DNA of 64,000 bases from Brevibacillus brevis (lineage in GTDB: Bacteria > Bacillota > Bacilli > Brevibacillales > Brevibacillaceae): positions 1,558,001-1,622,000 of the forward strand of contig NZ_LR134338.1 of NCBI RefSeq assembly GCF_900637055.1, read 5' to 3'. Numbering within the stretch: the first letter of the stretch is position 1; every line of letters begins with the position of its first letter. The notes beneath the pieces were generated by a model. It was not told the origin of the DNA and ran no database searches. It worked only from the letters and a program-made list of their open reading frames with translations. The translations under genes were made by a program, and so were the position numbers. Of this stretch, positions 25,169 through 33,582 are shown in pieces.

Positions 25169-25714
25169 TTACACATCCAAGCTGTTGATGATAGCTAATA
25201 TTTGATGATCTGTCCATTTGCCATTAATCTTTAGATTTTCTTTAGCTATACCTTCTTTTTTAAATCCTACTTTTTCCAATACACGAATAGATGCTATATT
25301 GTCAGGCATAGCCCCTGCTTCAATTCTATGTAGTTTTAATTCTCTAAAAGCAAAGTCTACAACAAGTTGAAGAGCTTCTGTTGTATAGCCCTTTGCATTA
25401 TACTCCTTATCTAATGAAAATCCCGTAGTGCAGCTTTGGACGTTTCCCCTAGCAATTTGAGTTAATGAAATGTCTCCGATAAGTTTATCAGTTGCTTTTA
25501 AAAAGATTCCGAAAGCATATACTTGCCCTTCATCTGTCTTTTTTAATACCTGTTCAATGCGTATTTTTTGATGTTCTTCTGTATAAAAGGCTTCTGGGAG
25601 TAATGGGCAAACTCGTTGAAAAAAATCGCGATTTCTAGTATGTAAGTTAGCTAACTCGCTGGCGTCAGAAATCTTGTAGAGTCGAAGATATATTTGTTGC
25701 CCTACTAGTTTCAT
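25169..25714 (-). CDS. GNAT N-acetyltransferase (ribosomal-protein-type, RimJ/RimL-like)
   Basis: A 181-residue acetyltransferase. LVGQQIYLRLYKISDASEL, the acetyl-CoA region EYNAKGYTTEALQLVVDFAF, and LHRIEAGAMPDNIASIRVLEKVGFKKEG are the standard RimJ/RimL signature. GGAGGGG lies 4 bases before the ATG. The gene is distinctly AT-richer than cimA and the MmyB-like gene on either side, which suggests recent acquisition. Substrate unknown. Confidence 0.87.
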   Translation of the reverse strand: MKLVGQQIYLRLYKISDASELANLHTRNRDFFQRVCPLLPEAFYTEEHQKIRIEQVLKKTDEGQVYAFGIFLKATDKLIGDISLTQIARGNVQSCTTGFSLDKEYNAKGYTTEALQLVVDFAFRELKLHRIEAGAMPDNIASIRVLEKVGFKKEGIAKENLKINGKWTDHQILAIINSLDV

Positions 25715-25936
25715 AAAACCCCTCCGATATCCTTTTCATAAAATTTTATCATGGTTAATGAATGAAAAGATTGATCAATATCGTATTCATTTCAAGTTAA
25801 CATAACGTCAGCTCGATGGTCCCCTTTTTGCAGTGGAGACGGGCAGTGAATCCCCCAAGCTGGCGTGTCAGAGTCGAAGAGAACTGTGCTTTTTCTTCTC
25901 CTCCAGCATGTTGACTCAAACCCCAAAGGCCTTCGG

Positions 25937-26800
25937 TCACGGTTGTGCAGAAGTGGCCGGCCTATCAATCAGCTGCCGCAGCTTTGTCTCCGTGGCAGAA
26001 TTCGGGTCAGGTGTGTAAATGCTGCATCGCAAATCCGCGCTCCCGGAAACTTGCAGCGAAGTCAGATGAAAGAGCATTTTCCCTGCCTTGGCATGACGGA
26101 ATTCCAGTAGAACCTCCGGGGCTGAGCTGACGCGGCTCTGCTCCCAAAGGTCGTGAAAGTCGGGATGAACCTGCCGCATTTCGCTTAAAAACTGCTCGTA
26201 CCACTCGTCCTCTACATACTGACCGTAATTGGCGCGAAATATCGCGAGAAAGCCGCTGACAAAATGCTCCCAGTTGACGGCCAGCCGTCGTAATTCCTTT
26301 CGTGTAAACACCAGGCGGATCAAATTCCGCTCTTCATAAGGGATTTGATCAAAATCGAGAAAGACATGCGCGGCTGCCTCGTTCCAACCGACAATATGAC
26401 TGCGCCGATCTGATATGATGGCGGGACACGAGCGCAGTTCTTTCAAGATTCGCTTGAGGGCAGGATTGATCTGCGGCGGTTCATCTTTTTGCACGCCTTG
26501 CCCGACTCCCGTGCCTGTCTCCAGTGCCAGCGCATACAAATATTTGCGCTCATCGACGGTAAGCTGCAAGGCTCTCGCTACCGAATCCAGAACGGAGGGC
26601 GACACCTTGATATCGCGGCCTTGTTCCAGCCATGTATACCAGGTGGAGCTAACCCCCGCGAGCTGAGCAACTTCTTCTCTTCGTAGTCCGGGGGTTCTTC
26701 TGCGCGTCCCAGGAGCCAGCCCGACCGATTGTGGCAGGATTTTAGCGCGCTGCGCTTTCAAAAAAGCAGACAGTGCCTGCAAACGCGTTTGCTGATTCAT
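25937..26800 (-). CDS. Helix-turn-helix regulator with MmyB-like ligand domain
   Basis: A 287-residue regulator. Residues about 10-75 are an Xre-type HTH with the diagnostic RRRTPGLRREEVAQLAGVSSTWYTWLEQGR of the MmyB/MltR group, and about 110-265 is the MmyB-like PAS-related domain (NPALKRILKEL, AIISDRRSHIVGWNEAAAHVF, FRHAKAGKMLFHLTSLQV). Such regulators bind fatty-acid-like ligands and usually repress an adjacent oxidoreductase or lipid gene. Here the divergent neighbour is a fabF-like ketosynthase, and a 19-bp palindrome lies between them. GGAGATGGAGAG precedes the ATG. Confidence 0.87.
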   Translation of the reverse strand: MNQQTRLQALSAFLKAQRAKILPQSVGLAPGTRRRTPGLRREEVAQLAGVSSTWYTWLEQGRDIKVSPSVLDSVARALQLTVDERKYLYALALETGTGVGQGVQKDEPPQINPALKRILKELRSCPAIISDRRSHIVGWNEAAAHVFLDFDQIPYEERNLIRLVFTRKELRRLAVNWEHFVSGFLAIFRANYGQYVEDEWYEQFLSEMRQVHPDFHDLWEQSRVSSAPEVLLEFRHAKAGKMLFHLTSLQVSGSADLRCSIYTPDPNSATETKLRQLIDRPATSAQP

Positions 26801-26840
26801 GGTACACTCTCCATCTCCTCAACTGGTTATGTTTGTTAGA

Positions 26841-26859
26841 CTAGTACTCATTATACTAG
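26841..26859. promoter_or_regulatory. Palindromic operator candidate between the MmyB-like regulator and fabF
   Basis: CTAGTA (26841-26846) and TACTAG (26854-26859) form a perfect inverted repeat with a 7-base spacer. The right arm overlaps TATACT (26852-26857), a possible -10 box for fabF. Confidence 0.5.
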
Positions 26860-26934
26860 GATAAACAACAACTTGTAATAGGATAACCCGTGTGACAAGA
26901 TGATTTCCATAAGGCACTCAATAGGAGGCTCATC

Positions 26935-28167
26935 ATGGAAAAAGTCGTTGTCACAGGTATGGGAGTCATCTCCCCGATAGGGAATACAGTGAATCAGTTT
27001 TGGAACAGTCTCGTGCAAGGGAAGTCTGGGATATCGCCTATTGATACTTTTGATACAGCACGCAATAAAACGAAAATTGCAGGCTTGGTGCGAGATTTTG
27101 ATCCGGTGGAGCGTTTTGGGCGCAAAGAGGCGCGACGAATGGATCGCTTTTGCCAGTTTGCCCTTGCTGCTGTAGAAGAAGCGCTTGAGGATGCACAGCT
27201 TCGGCTGGAAGAGTTGGACCCCGAGCGAATCGGGGTATATGTAGGCTCTGGCATTGGTGGGGTAGCGACACTGCTTGAGCAGCATGATGTCCTGCGTGAG
27301 CGTGGTCCAGAGCGGGTCAGCCCGACGCTGGTTCCGATGCTCATCTCCAACATGGCAGCAGCGATGATCAGCATCAAGTACGGTCTGTACGGGCCGACGA
27401 TGTCACCTGTTACTGCTTGTTCGATTGGGAATACATCCATCGGAGAGGCTTTTCGGCTCATTCGCTCAGGCGGAGCGGATGTCGTCATCGCAGGGGGTTC
27501 TGAGGCCGCTGTGACGGACATATCTCTCGCCAGCTTTAGCAATGCGACGGCATTGTCAACGAGAAATGATGATCCAGCAGGCGCGAGTCGGCCATTTGAT
27601 TCCCAGCGGGATGGGTTTGTCATGGCAGAAGGTGCCGGGATTGTGATTTTGGAATCAGAATCACACGCCAAGAAAAGAAATGCCCGCATGTATGCCGAGG
27701 TGATCGGCTACGGGGCAAGCTCTGATGCCTATCATATGGTGGCGACACATCCAGAAGGAATCGGCCCCTATCGGGCGATGAAATGGGCCCTCCAGGAAGC
27801 AGGGGTGCAAACGACACACGTCGATGTCATTAGTGCCCACGCAACCAGCACAGAAATCGGAGACCGCTCTGAGACACTGGCGATCAAAAAGCTGTTTGGC
27901 GAGCATGCGTACCGTGTACCGATCACCGCCAACAAATCGATGACGGGTCATATGTTTGGTGCAGCAGGAGGGGCGGAGGCGATCGCCCTGATTAAGAGTC
28001 TGCAGGAAGGGATCATTCCCCCGACGATCAATCAGGAGGAACAAGACCCGGACTGCGATCTGGACTATGTGCCAAATACAGCCCGCAGAGCCACGCTAGA
28101 CATCGGCATGTCCAATTCCTTTGGCTTTGGCGGTCACAACGCAGTCATCGTACTGAAAAAAATGTAA
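26935..28167 (+). CDS. fabF: Beta-ketoacyl-[ACP] synthase II-like enzyme
   Basis: A 410-residue condensing enzyme for fatty acid elongation. The Cys-His-His triad is visible: Cys162 in TACSIGNTSIG, His302 in SAHATSTEIGD and His339 in KSMTGHMFGAAGG; FGFGGHNA near the end is standard. The usual NAHGTST is SAHATST here and it lies away from any fab cluster, so it may be a secondary ketosynthase serving a special lipid rather than the housekeeping FabF. AATAGGAGG precedes the ATG. It is divergent from an MmyB-like lipid-type regulator that may control it. A strong terminator follows. Confidence 0.9.
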   Translation: MEKVVVTGMGVISPIGNTVNQFWNSLVQGKSGISPIDTFDTARNKTKIAGLVRDFDPVERFGRKEARRMDRFCQFALAAVEEALEDAQLRLEELDPERIGVYVGSGIGGVATLLEQHDVLRERGPERVSPTLVPMLISNMAAAMISIKYGLYGPTMSPVTACSIGNTSIGEAFRLIRSGGADVVIAGGSEAAVTDISLASFSNATALSTRNDDPAGASRPFDSQRDGFVMAEGAGIVILESESHAKKRNARMYAEVIGYGASSDAYHMVATHPEGIGPYRAMKWALQEAGVQTTHVDVISAHATSTEIGDRSETLAIKKLFGEHAYRVPITANKSMTGHMFGAAGGAEAIALIKSLQEGIIPPTINQEEQDPDCDLDYVPNTARRATLDIGMSNSFGFGGHNAVIVLKKM

Positions 28168-28176
28168 CGGATACAG

Positions 28177-28221
28177 CCTGTTCCCGTAGTCTCAGGTAGA
28201 CTGTGGGAGCAGGTTTTTTTT
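28177..28221 (+). terminator. Terminator of the fabF-like gene
   Basis: CCTGTTCCC (28177-28185) pairs with GGGAGCAGG (28205-28213), with an inner AGTCT/AGACT stem and eight T from 28214. Confidence 0.85.
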
Positions 28222-28294
28222 ATGTCGATAGAAAAAAATGAAACGTTTTGTAGCCCTGATTTCTCTAACAGGGGAGAAAAGGAGGGGGAACAGG

Positions 28295-28579
28295 TTGAAC
28301 ATAAAACTTGGTCTCGTTGCTCGTGCCAAGGCTGGTGATTCAGACGCATTCCAAATGCTTATTCACCAAGAAAAAGCAAATCTGTACAAGATGGCTTTTG
28401 TGTACACGCGTAACGAAGACGATGCGCTGGAGGTTTTTCAGGAAACGGTCTATAAGGCTCTGATTTCGATTTCAACCCTTAAAGACGATCAATACGTTAC
28501 GACATGGCTGACGCGGGTTTTGATCAACACGAGTGTACAGCACAGGGGCAGCGGTCTTAGCTTTAGGGGTCTTGTTTAG
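28295..28579 (+). pseudogene. ECF sigma factor, truncated after region 2
   Basis: The frame begins with TTG behind AAGGAGGGGG and reads KLGLVARAKAGDSDAF, NLYKMAFVYTRNEDDALEVFQETVYKAL and TTWLTRVLINTS, which are regions 2.1-2.4 of an ECF sigma factor. After about 85 residues the frame runs into unrelated sequence and stops, so region 4, needed for -35 recognition, is missing. The intact paralogue at 45582-46115 shows where the break lies (after its ILINECNKM). The following DNA is the membrane segment of a DUF4179 gene, so one deletion removed the end of the sigma gene and the start of its partner. Non-functional as a sigma factor. Confidence 0.8.
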
Positions 28580-29112
28580 CTCAGCAGTAGTTTCCCCCGC
28601 GATACGTGGGTGGCCATGCGATTACGGTCAATGAAGTTTACTACGATGGCACGCGATTTACGATTGGTTATACATTAGAAACAAAGCAGGCAGTCGGAGA
28701 GCATTATTTAGGCTCCTCGCCAGATCTGACGGCAAATGGGAAAGCATTTGGATACACAGGAAGCAGCAAGCATACACAAATCACGCCGACACTTGCGACC
28801 GGGATTGTTGAAATTGACGCGATCAATGGCTTGCCTAAGGAGTTCAAGCTTGGATTGAGCTTCCATGGGGAGGACGGCAAGGAGTGGAGCTTCTCCTTGC
28901 CAATCAGTTCCCGTACAGACACGAAGCGCATTCCAATCCATCACCAGCAACAAGCTGGAAGCATTGACCTGACTGTTTCCGATATAACCATGGGTCGTGT
29001 TGAGATAGGGGACCAGGGGGAGGAATCCGTAATCAAACCAGCAATGGAAACGATGAAAAAGCTGGGGAAAGACATCGAGTTCAAAACGTTTACGGTTACG
29101 TTAAAAAAATAA
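28551..29112 (+). pseudogene. DUF4179 (anti-sigma-type) gene remnant
   Basis: Two out-of-frame pieces of a DUF4179 protein follow the truncated sigma gene. From 28551 one frame reads AVLALGVLFSSAVVSPAI, the transmembrane segment; from about 28606 another frame reads ITVNEVYYDGTRFTIGYTLET and on to a stop at 29112, corresponding to the extracellular domain. The N-terminal cytoplasmic part and some of the domain after the membrane are missing. The intact homologue at 44486-45595 has the equivalent EVTETVFDGTRAVYLLSV. The 507-bp frame from 28606 is still open, so decay is recent or the piece has been kept by chance. Confidence 0.75.
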
Positions 29113-29121
29113 AGATCACGC

Positions 29122-29160
29122 AAAAAAGCGTCACTCCATGTACAGGAGCGACGCTTTTTT
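29122..29160. terminator. Bidirectional terminator
   Basis: AAAAAAGCGTC (29122-29132) pairs perfectly with GACGCTTTTTT (29150-29160), with an inner CTCC/GGAG. It serves the DUF4179 remnant and the convergent DUF1128 gene. Confidence 0.88.
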
Positions 29161-29181
29161 CTTTCTTTGTTGGGGCAAAAA

Positions 29182-29412
29182 CTAGGATTGTTTTCTCATC
29201 GCACCCAGCTCTTCAACGATGGCGGTCATTTCATTGATGCCAAACGCCGCTTTTTTCTGCACCATGTTGTACAAGTACAGCAAATCCTCGTAATGAACGA
29301 GATCGAAATCCTCCGGGCGCATCACCGCCGTATTCGCCATGTTCAGCTTTGCTTTGATGCCTTCAATGATAATAGCGAGGTTTTCAACAGAAGGTTGATT
29401 CAGGTCAGCCAT
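29182..29412 (-). CDS. DUF1128 protein (YfkK-like)
   Basis: A 76-residue soluble, helical protein: NLAIIIEGIKAKLNMANTAVM, PEDFDLVHYEDLLYLYNMVQKK and GINEMTAIVEELGAMRK. This is the DUF1128 pattern found across Bacilli (B. subtilis YfkK), function unknown. GAGGAGAG precedes the ATG. It lies 31 bases downstream of nothing else on its strand except the U32 gene, which ends at 29444, so the two are probably one transcript. Confidence 0.88.
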   Translation of the reverse strand: MADLNQPSVENLAIIIEGIKAKLNMANTAVMRPEDFDLVHYEDLLYLYNMVQKKAAFGINEMTAIVEELGAMRKQS

Positions 29413-29443
29413 ATTTTCTCTCTCCTCTCTACAAAGCTGGTGC

Positions 29444-31936
29444 TTATTTTGTCAGTTGCCCACGTGTGACGCCCAATTGGTTGGTTGCCTTCAGGGTACG
29501 CCATACGTGTGTACCGCTAACTTCTCCGCGCAATGCCTTGCGATACAGACTGATTACTTCTTTCACGCGCTCTGGTTCTTCTTCCAAAAACTCGATGCGG
29601 TAGCTGCCGACATTGAGAGAGCGGAACTCACTCAAGTACTCAGCGCCGGACTGGTCAATCGCGTTATAAACGGTATTGCGGCAACCGGTATCCACACGTA
29701 CAGGGTGAGAGAAACCGACGCGGTCTTTCAAAGAAATGCGGGAGGTCTCACATGGAGTTCCGCAGTTTGTATGGTCAGTACCTTCACTCATGAATGTGCA
29801 GTATACGCAGTGCTCGGTGTGGAACATCGGCATGTGCTGGTGGATGACCAGCTCCATGTTCGCAGCGTTCGAGCGGCTGAGCAGATCGACCATCTGCTGG
29901 ATGTTCAGATCGTACGATGGCGTGACGCGCTCAAGACCTGTTGCAAGGAACAGCTCAACTGCCTTGTGGTTCGCGACATTCAAGGAGAAATCGCCAATCA
30001 ATGGAATGTCGATTTCATCACGACGGGACAAGTAGTAATAGAGTGCTCCCGTATTGCGTACCAGAATAGCGTCTGGCTTGCTTTTCGCGATCAGGGCAAG
30101 GACACCGTTTTCATCCGGCATATGAATGCGCATGGTAGCAATCCCGATCTTTTTCCCGTACTTATGGGCCAGCTTGACGCCCTCTGGATACTGCTTGACG
30201 AATTCAAAGTCAGCGTAGAGGAAGTCCACATCTGTTTGCGCAGCTGCTTCCAATTGCTCAAGCGAGCGGCAGAGAGCTGTCAGGAGTGGCTTTTCCACTG
30301 GTTTTCTCGTTGGTACGTCTGCGTATACATTGATATCGTGATGATGGTAAATCGGCGGCTTGGAACGCAGGAACACGAGCTGTTCGACTGCGTCACGGCG
30401 CATCCGGTTCAACTCGCTGACAGGTACGATGAGATCCCCTTCGAGATCGACAGTCAGATCGTGAGCTTCCAGGTGGAAAATGGTTCCGCCCAGACGGCTT
30501 AGTTGATCGTGCAGCAACTCCTTCGTCAGAGGACGCTTCAAAGCAGTCTCCAGCAGCACCTCGGAAGGAACACTGACAGCGTGATTCGCCTGTTTATCCA
30601 CCCAAGTGACGCTGAGCTTTTCACCCAGCTTGCCGCTTACGTGAACGGACAGCGGGAAGGTGCGATAAGGCTTTTCCGTCTCAAACGTTTTGCGCAGGCG
30701 ACGATCCAGCTCAGGATCGCTTGTCTTCCATACGCGGTCACCGACGTGAAGACGTTTCAGATTCACGTCATTGCGTCCCATGACGATTTCGTACATGCCT
30801 TTGGAAACTTCGCCTTCTACTTTTTTACTGCGGCTCAAAATATCATAGATGCGTCCGCCTTCTTCTTTTTGCGTGGGATCACCCGCGTCGAACACGATTC
30901 CGTCTCCGCGTTTGACAGGAGCAGTGATGTCCACCAAAACGCCTGTAGGAAGCAGTTTTTTCACGGTTCCCAAAAACACTCCGCGGCTTTTCGGGAACGA
31001 TCCATCTACGAGCTGCTTGTTGTTTGTCCCGGTCAAAAATCCGTGTGTAAACCCGCGAGAGAAGCTTTGTTGCAGCTCGCGTACTTCTACCTCGGATGGT
31101 CCCGTATCTTGTCCGGCAAAATAACGCTCAATGGCGGCATTGTATTTGCTCACGACGTTTGCAACGTATTCTGGTGTTTTCAGGCGGCCTTCAATTTTAA
31201 AGGAAGTCACGCCAGCCTCGATCAACTCAGGAACCAAATCGATGGCAGCCAAGTCCTTCGGGGACAGCACGTAAGCGATATTCCCCATGTCCTTCTGCAC
31301 ACCGTCTACCATCAGGTCATACGGCAAGCGACAGGCTTGGGCACACTCTCCGCGGTTTGCCGAGCGTCCCCCCCACATTTCCGAGGTCAGACATTGTCCC
31401 GAATAAGAAACACACAAGGCACCGTGGACGAATACTTCCATCGGCAGCTTTGCTTTTTCTCCGATCTTTTTGATCTCTTTTAATGAATTTTCACGACCGA
31501 GTACGACGCGTTCCATATCAAACGGCTTCGTGAACTCCACCGCTTCCGGCGAAGTAATCGTCATTTGGGTAGAGCCGTGAATCGGGAAGTCTGGAGAAAT
31601 CTCGCGGATCATCTTTACAAGACCGAGGTCTTGCACGATCACAGCGTCTACTCCAGCGTGAATACAAGCGTCAATCAGCTCGCGTGCATCCTCCAGTTCA
31701 TTTTCAAATACGAGAATATTAAAGGTAAGGAAGCCCTTTACCCCGTACATGTGCAAATAAGCCATAATCTCAGGCAGTTCAGCCATTTGGAAGTTCTCAG
31801 CACGAGCTCGCGCGTTGAACTTTTCTACCCCAAAAAAGATGGCATTGGCTCCGTTGGCCACAGCTGCCTTCAAACAGTCCCAGTTACCAGCAGGTGCCAA
31901 CAGCTCGATATCTTCACGCTTTATACCATTTCGCAT
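29444..31936 (-). CDS. U32 family peptidase / RlhA-like rRNA hydroxylation protein
   Basis: A protein of about 830 residues. The N-terminal half is a U32 domain: ELLAPAGNWDCLKAAVANGANAIFFG, VIVQDLGLV, GSTQMTI, VFVHGALCVSYSGQC and the Cys cluster NRGECAQACRLPY that binds an iron-sulphur cluster. A DUF3656-like middle and a second U32-like half (FADFEFVKQYPEG, HQHMPMFHTEHCVYC with more Cys) follow. E. coli RlhA with this front half makes 5-hydroxycytidine in 23S rRNA, so RNA modification is more likely than proteolysis. The ATG at 31936 was chosen; GGAGGT lies 12 bases upstream, rather far, and an in-frame start at 31984 is an alternative. Confidence 0.88.
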   Translation of the reverse strand: MRNGIKREDIELLAPAGNWDCLKAAVANGANAIFFGVEKFNARARAENFQMAELPEIMAYLHMYGVKGFLTFNILVFENELEDARELIDACIHAGVDAVIVQDLGLVKMIREISPDFPIHGSTQMTITSPEAVEFTKPFDMERVVLGRENSLKEIKKIGEKAKLPMEVFVHGALCVSYSGQCLTSEMWGGRSANRGECAQACRLPYDLMVDGVQKDMGNIAYVLSPKDLAAIDLVPELIEAGVTSFKIEGRLKTPEYVANVVSKYNAAIERYFAGQDTGPSEVEVRELQQSFSRGFTHGFLTGTNNKQLVDGSFPKSRGVFLGTVKKLLPTGVLVDITAPVKRGDGIVFDAGDPTQKEEGGRIYDILSRSKKVEGEVSKGMYEIVMGRNDVNLKRLHVGDRVWKTSDPELDRRLRKTFETEKPYRTFPLSVHVSGKLGEKLSVTWVDKQANHAVSVPSEVLLETALKRPLTKELLHDQLSRLGGTIFHLEAHDLTVDLEGDLIVPVSELNRMRRDAVEQLVFLRSKPPIYHHHDINVYADVPTRKPVEKPLLTALCRSLEQLEAAAQTDVDFLYADFEFVKQYPEGVKLAHKYGKKIGIATMRIHMPDENGVLALIAKSKPDAILVRNTGALYYYLSRRDEIDIPLIGDFSLNVANHKAVELFLATGLERVTPSYDLNIQQMVDLLSRSNAANMELVIHQHMPMFHTEHCVYCTFMSEGTDHTNCGTPCETSRISLKDRVGFSHPVRVDTGCRNTVYNAIDQSGAEYLSEFRSLNVGSYRIEFLEEEPERVKEVISLYRKALRGEVSGTHVWRTLKATNQLGVTRGQLTK

Positions 31937-32118
31937 GTGTATGTCATTACCTCCAAGGTCTTCAAACAAGCTCTTCTTCATCATAGGGAAATGTGCTGGT
32001 CACCGCAACAAAAACATCCTTTCTGCCAGATGTTGAAAATGTGCCTTCCAGAAAGATACCTAGTGATGTTATTCTGTAAGAAAAATCGAAATATTCTACA
32101 AGCCAGGGGAACCGATAT

Positions 32119-33447
32119 ATGTTAATCATCAAAGACATTTTGCTACAGTTACTGTTCGTTATCGTCCCTGTTTTGCTGTATAGAAACGTTTGGCTGGGGC
32201 GATCAACCTCGAACAAGATGAGCGTCAAGTCATCAATGGTTATCGTTTGTAGCTCGATCAGTGTCATTCTTGCCATGAGCTTTCCAGTACAACTCAGTAA
32301 TGGTATGGAGTACGATTTACGCTCGATACCGATCATTATTACCATTTTGTACGCTGGGTATATCCCGGGCATTTTAACGATTTTGGTTATGTTTGTCGTA
32401 CGGATCGTTCTGGGTGGCGATGGTGTCCAAATGACGCTTCTCGAAACGATGGTTTACGTGATTATCCCGTTTCTGTTAGTCAATCGATGGTACGGGTATT
32501 CTTTGCGAAAAAAACTGACGGTCGTTCTCTTAATCGGATGCTTGAAGCAGCTATCCATCATCAGTGGAGGGATGGTTGTTTTGATCTGGAGAGGGTTCCC
32601 GTTGTCCATCATTAACGATTATCTGGAGCCGCTATTGGAAATCGGTTATCTCGGTTTGATCGTGCAAGGTGGAGCCGTTTATTTCATTGAGTTTATTCGA
32701 GAATCTCATATTATCCGCAAGCAGGTCGAACGCTCGGAAAAGCTGAACCTGATCAGCGAGCTGGCAGCCAGTGTCGCCCATGAAGTGCGCAACCCACTCA
32801 CGGTGGTACGAGGCTTTGTCCAATTGTTGCGTGAGGAGACGAATCCGAAAAACATTGAATACATCCGATTGGTCTTAAATGAACTCGATCGGGCTGAATT
32901 TATTATTTCCGACTATTTAAATCTGGCCAAGCCTCATTCTGAGACGCTGGAGCGACTGGAGATTGCACATACAGTAAAAGAAGTGACCGCCATCATGTCC
33001 TCTTACAGTGTCATGAACCGAGTGGAAATCGCCTGTAAGACCGAGCCGGGCCTATTCGTAGAGAGCAACGCCGTTAAGCTCAAGCAAGCATTGATGAATC
33101 TGATGAAAAACGGTATCGAATCGATGGGACAAGGTGGCGTACTTCACGTCACCGTACAAGCAGCCGGGAACCATCATGTGATTTCCATCAGGGATGAGGG
33201 AGAGGGGATGACGCCGGAGCAGATTGAACAGATTGGTCTTCCTTTTTATTCCACAAAAGAAAAAGGGACGGGTCTCGGCTTGATGGTAACCTGTCGGATC
33301 ATCGAGGCAATGCAAGGGACGATCCACTTTCAGAGTGAACGAGGGCATGGAACGCAGGTGACGATTCAACTGCCTGCTGTGCATACGACCGGAAAAGGAG
33401 GCGAACATGGACAAAGATCAAGAGGTGTGGGAGCGACTCTTTCATGA
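32119..33447 (+). CDS. KinB-like membrane sensor histidine kinase
   Basis: A 442-residue kinase. Residues about 1-190 hold six membrane helices of the 5TMR-LYT type (MEYDLRSIPIIITILYAG, RIVLGGDG). The H-box is ASVAHEVRNPLTVV with His221, then the ATPase domain: N box LMNLMKNGIESM, G1 DEGEGM, F box PFYSTKEKG and G2 GTGLGL. The architecture is that of sporulation kinase KinB and other orphan kinases feeding Spo0F; no response regulator gene is adjacent. AGGGGA precedes the ATG. Its 3' end overlaps the start of a 57-residue gene, and an OppA gene follows. Confidence 0.9.
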   Translation: MLIIKDILLQLLFVIVPVLLYRNVWLGRSTSNKMSVKSSMVIVCSSISVILAMSFPVQLSNGMEYDLRSIPIIITILYAGYIPGILTILVMFVVRIVLGGDGVQMTLLETMVYVIIPFLLVNRWYGYSLRKKLTVVLLIGCLKQLSIISGGMVVLIWRGFPLSIINDYLEPLLEIGYLGLIVQGGAVYFIEFIRESHIIRKQVERSEKLNLISELAASVAHEVRNPLTVVRGFVQLLREETNPKNIEYIRLVLNELDRAEFIISDYLNLAKPHSETLERLEIAHTVKEVTAIMSSYSVMNRVEIACKTEPGLFVESNAVKLKQALMNLMKNGIESMGQGGVLHVTVQAAGNHHVISIRDEGEGMTPEQIEQIGLPFYSTKEKGTGLGLMVTCRIIEAMQGTIHFQSERGHGTQVTIQLPAVHTTGKGGEHGQRSRGVGATLS

Positions 33448-33580
33448 GTTGGCTGTAATCAGAAGCGAATTAAAAGCGTTCAAGCTCGAAACACGTGCAG
33501 AGCTCTATCAAATCAAAAGCGAGCTGAAAGAATGGCAGCAGCGTGAAGAACAGCAAAGGCTCCCAAACGAAGGGGAATAG
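33407..33580 (+). CDS. 57-residue charged coiled-coil protein
   Basis: A short gene starting at an ATG behind AAAAGGAGGCGAAC, overlapping the last 41 bases of the kinase gene in another frame and ending 2 bases before the OppA ATG. The product begins MDKDQEVWERLFHELAVI and is one continuous charged helix (RSELKAFKLETRAELYQI, KSELKEWQQREEQQR) with a heptad pattern, no membrane segment. No named family is recognised. The excellent ribosome site and tight packing with both neighbours make it credible; a partner of the kinase or of the peptide transporter is a guess from position. Confidence 0.7.
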   Translation: MDKDQEVWERLFHELAVIRSELKAFKLETRAELYQIKSELKEWQQREEQQRLPNEGE

Positions 33581-33582
33581 AC

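Noticed and set aside
25797..25940. 47-codon minus-strand frame overlapping the stop of the MmyB-like gene, ending LGGFTARLHCKKGTIELTLC
   Set aside because: It faintly recalls the end of a histidine kinase ATPase domain, but there is no ribosome site and the match is too short to support a remnant call.
29456..31483. Two long plus-strand open frames opposite the U32 gene
   Set aside because: Antisense shadows of a strongly conserved coding region; no ribosome sites.
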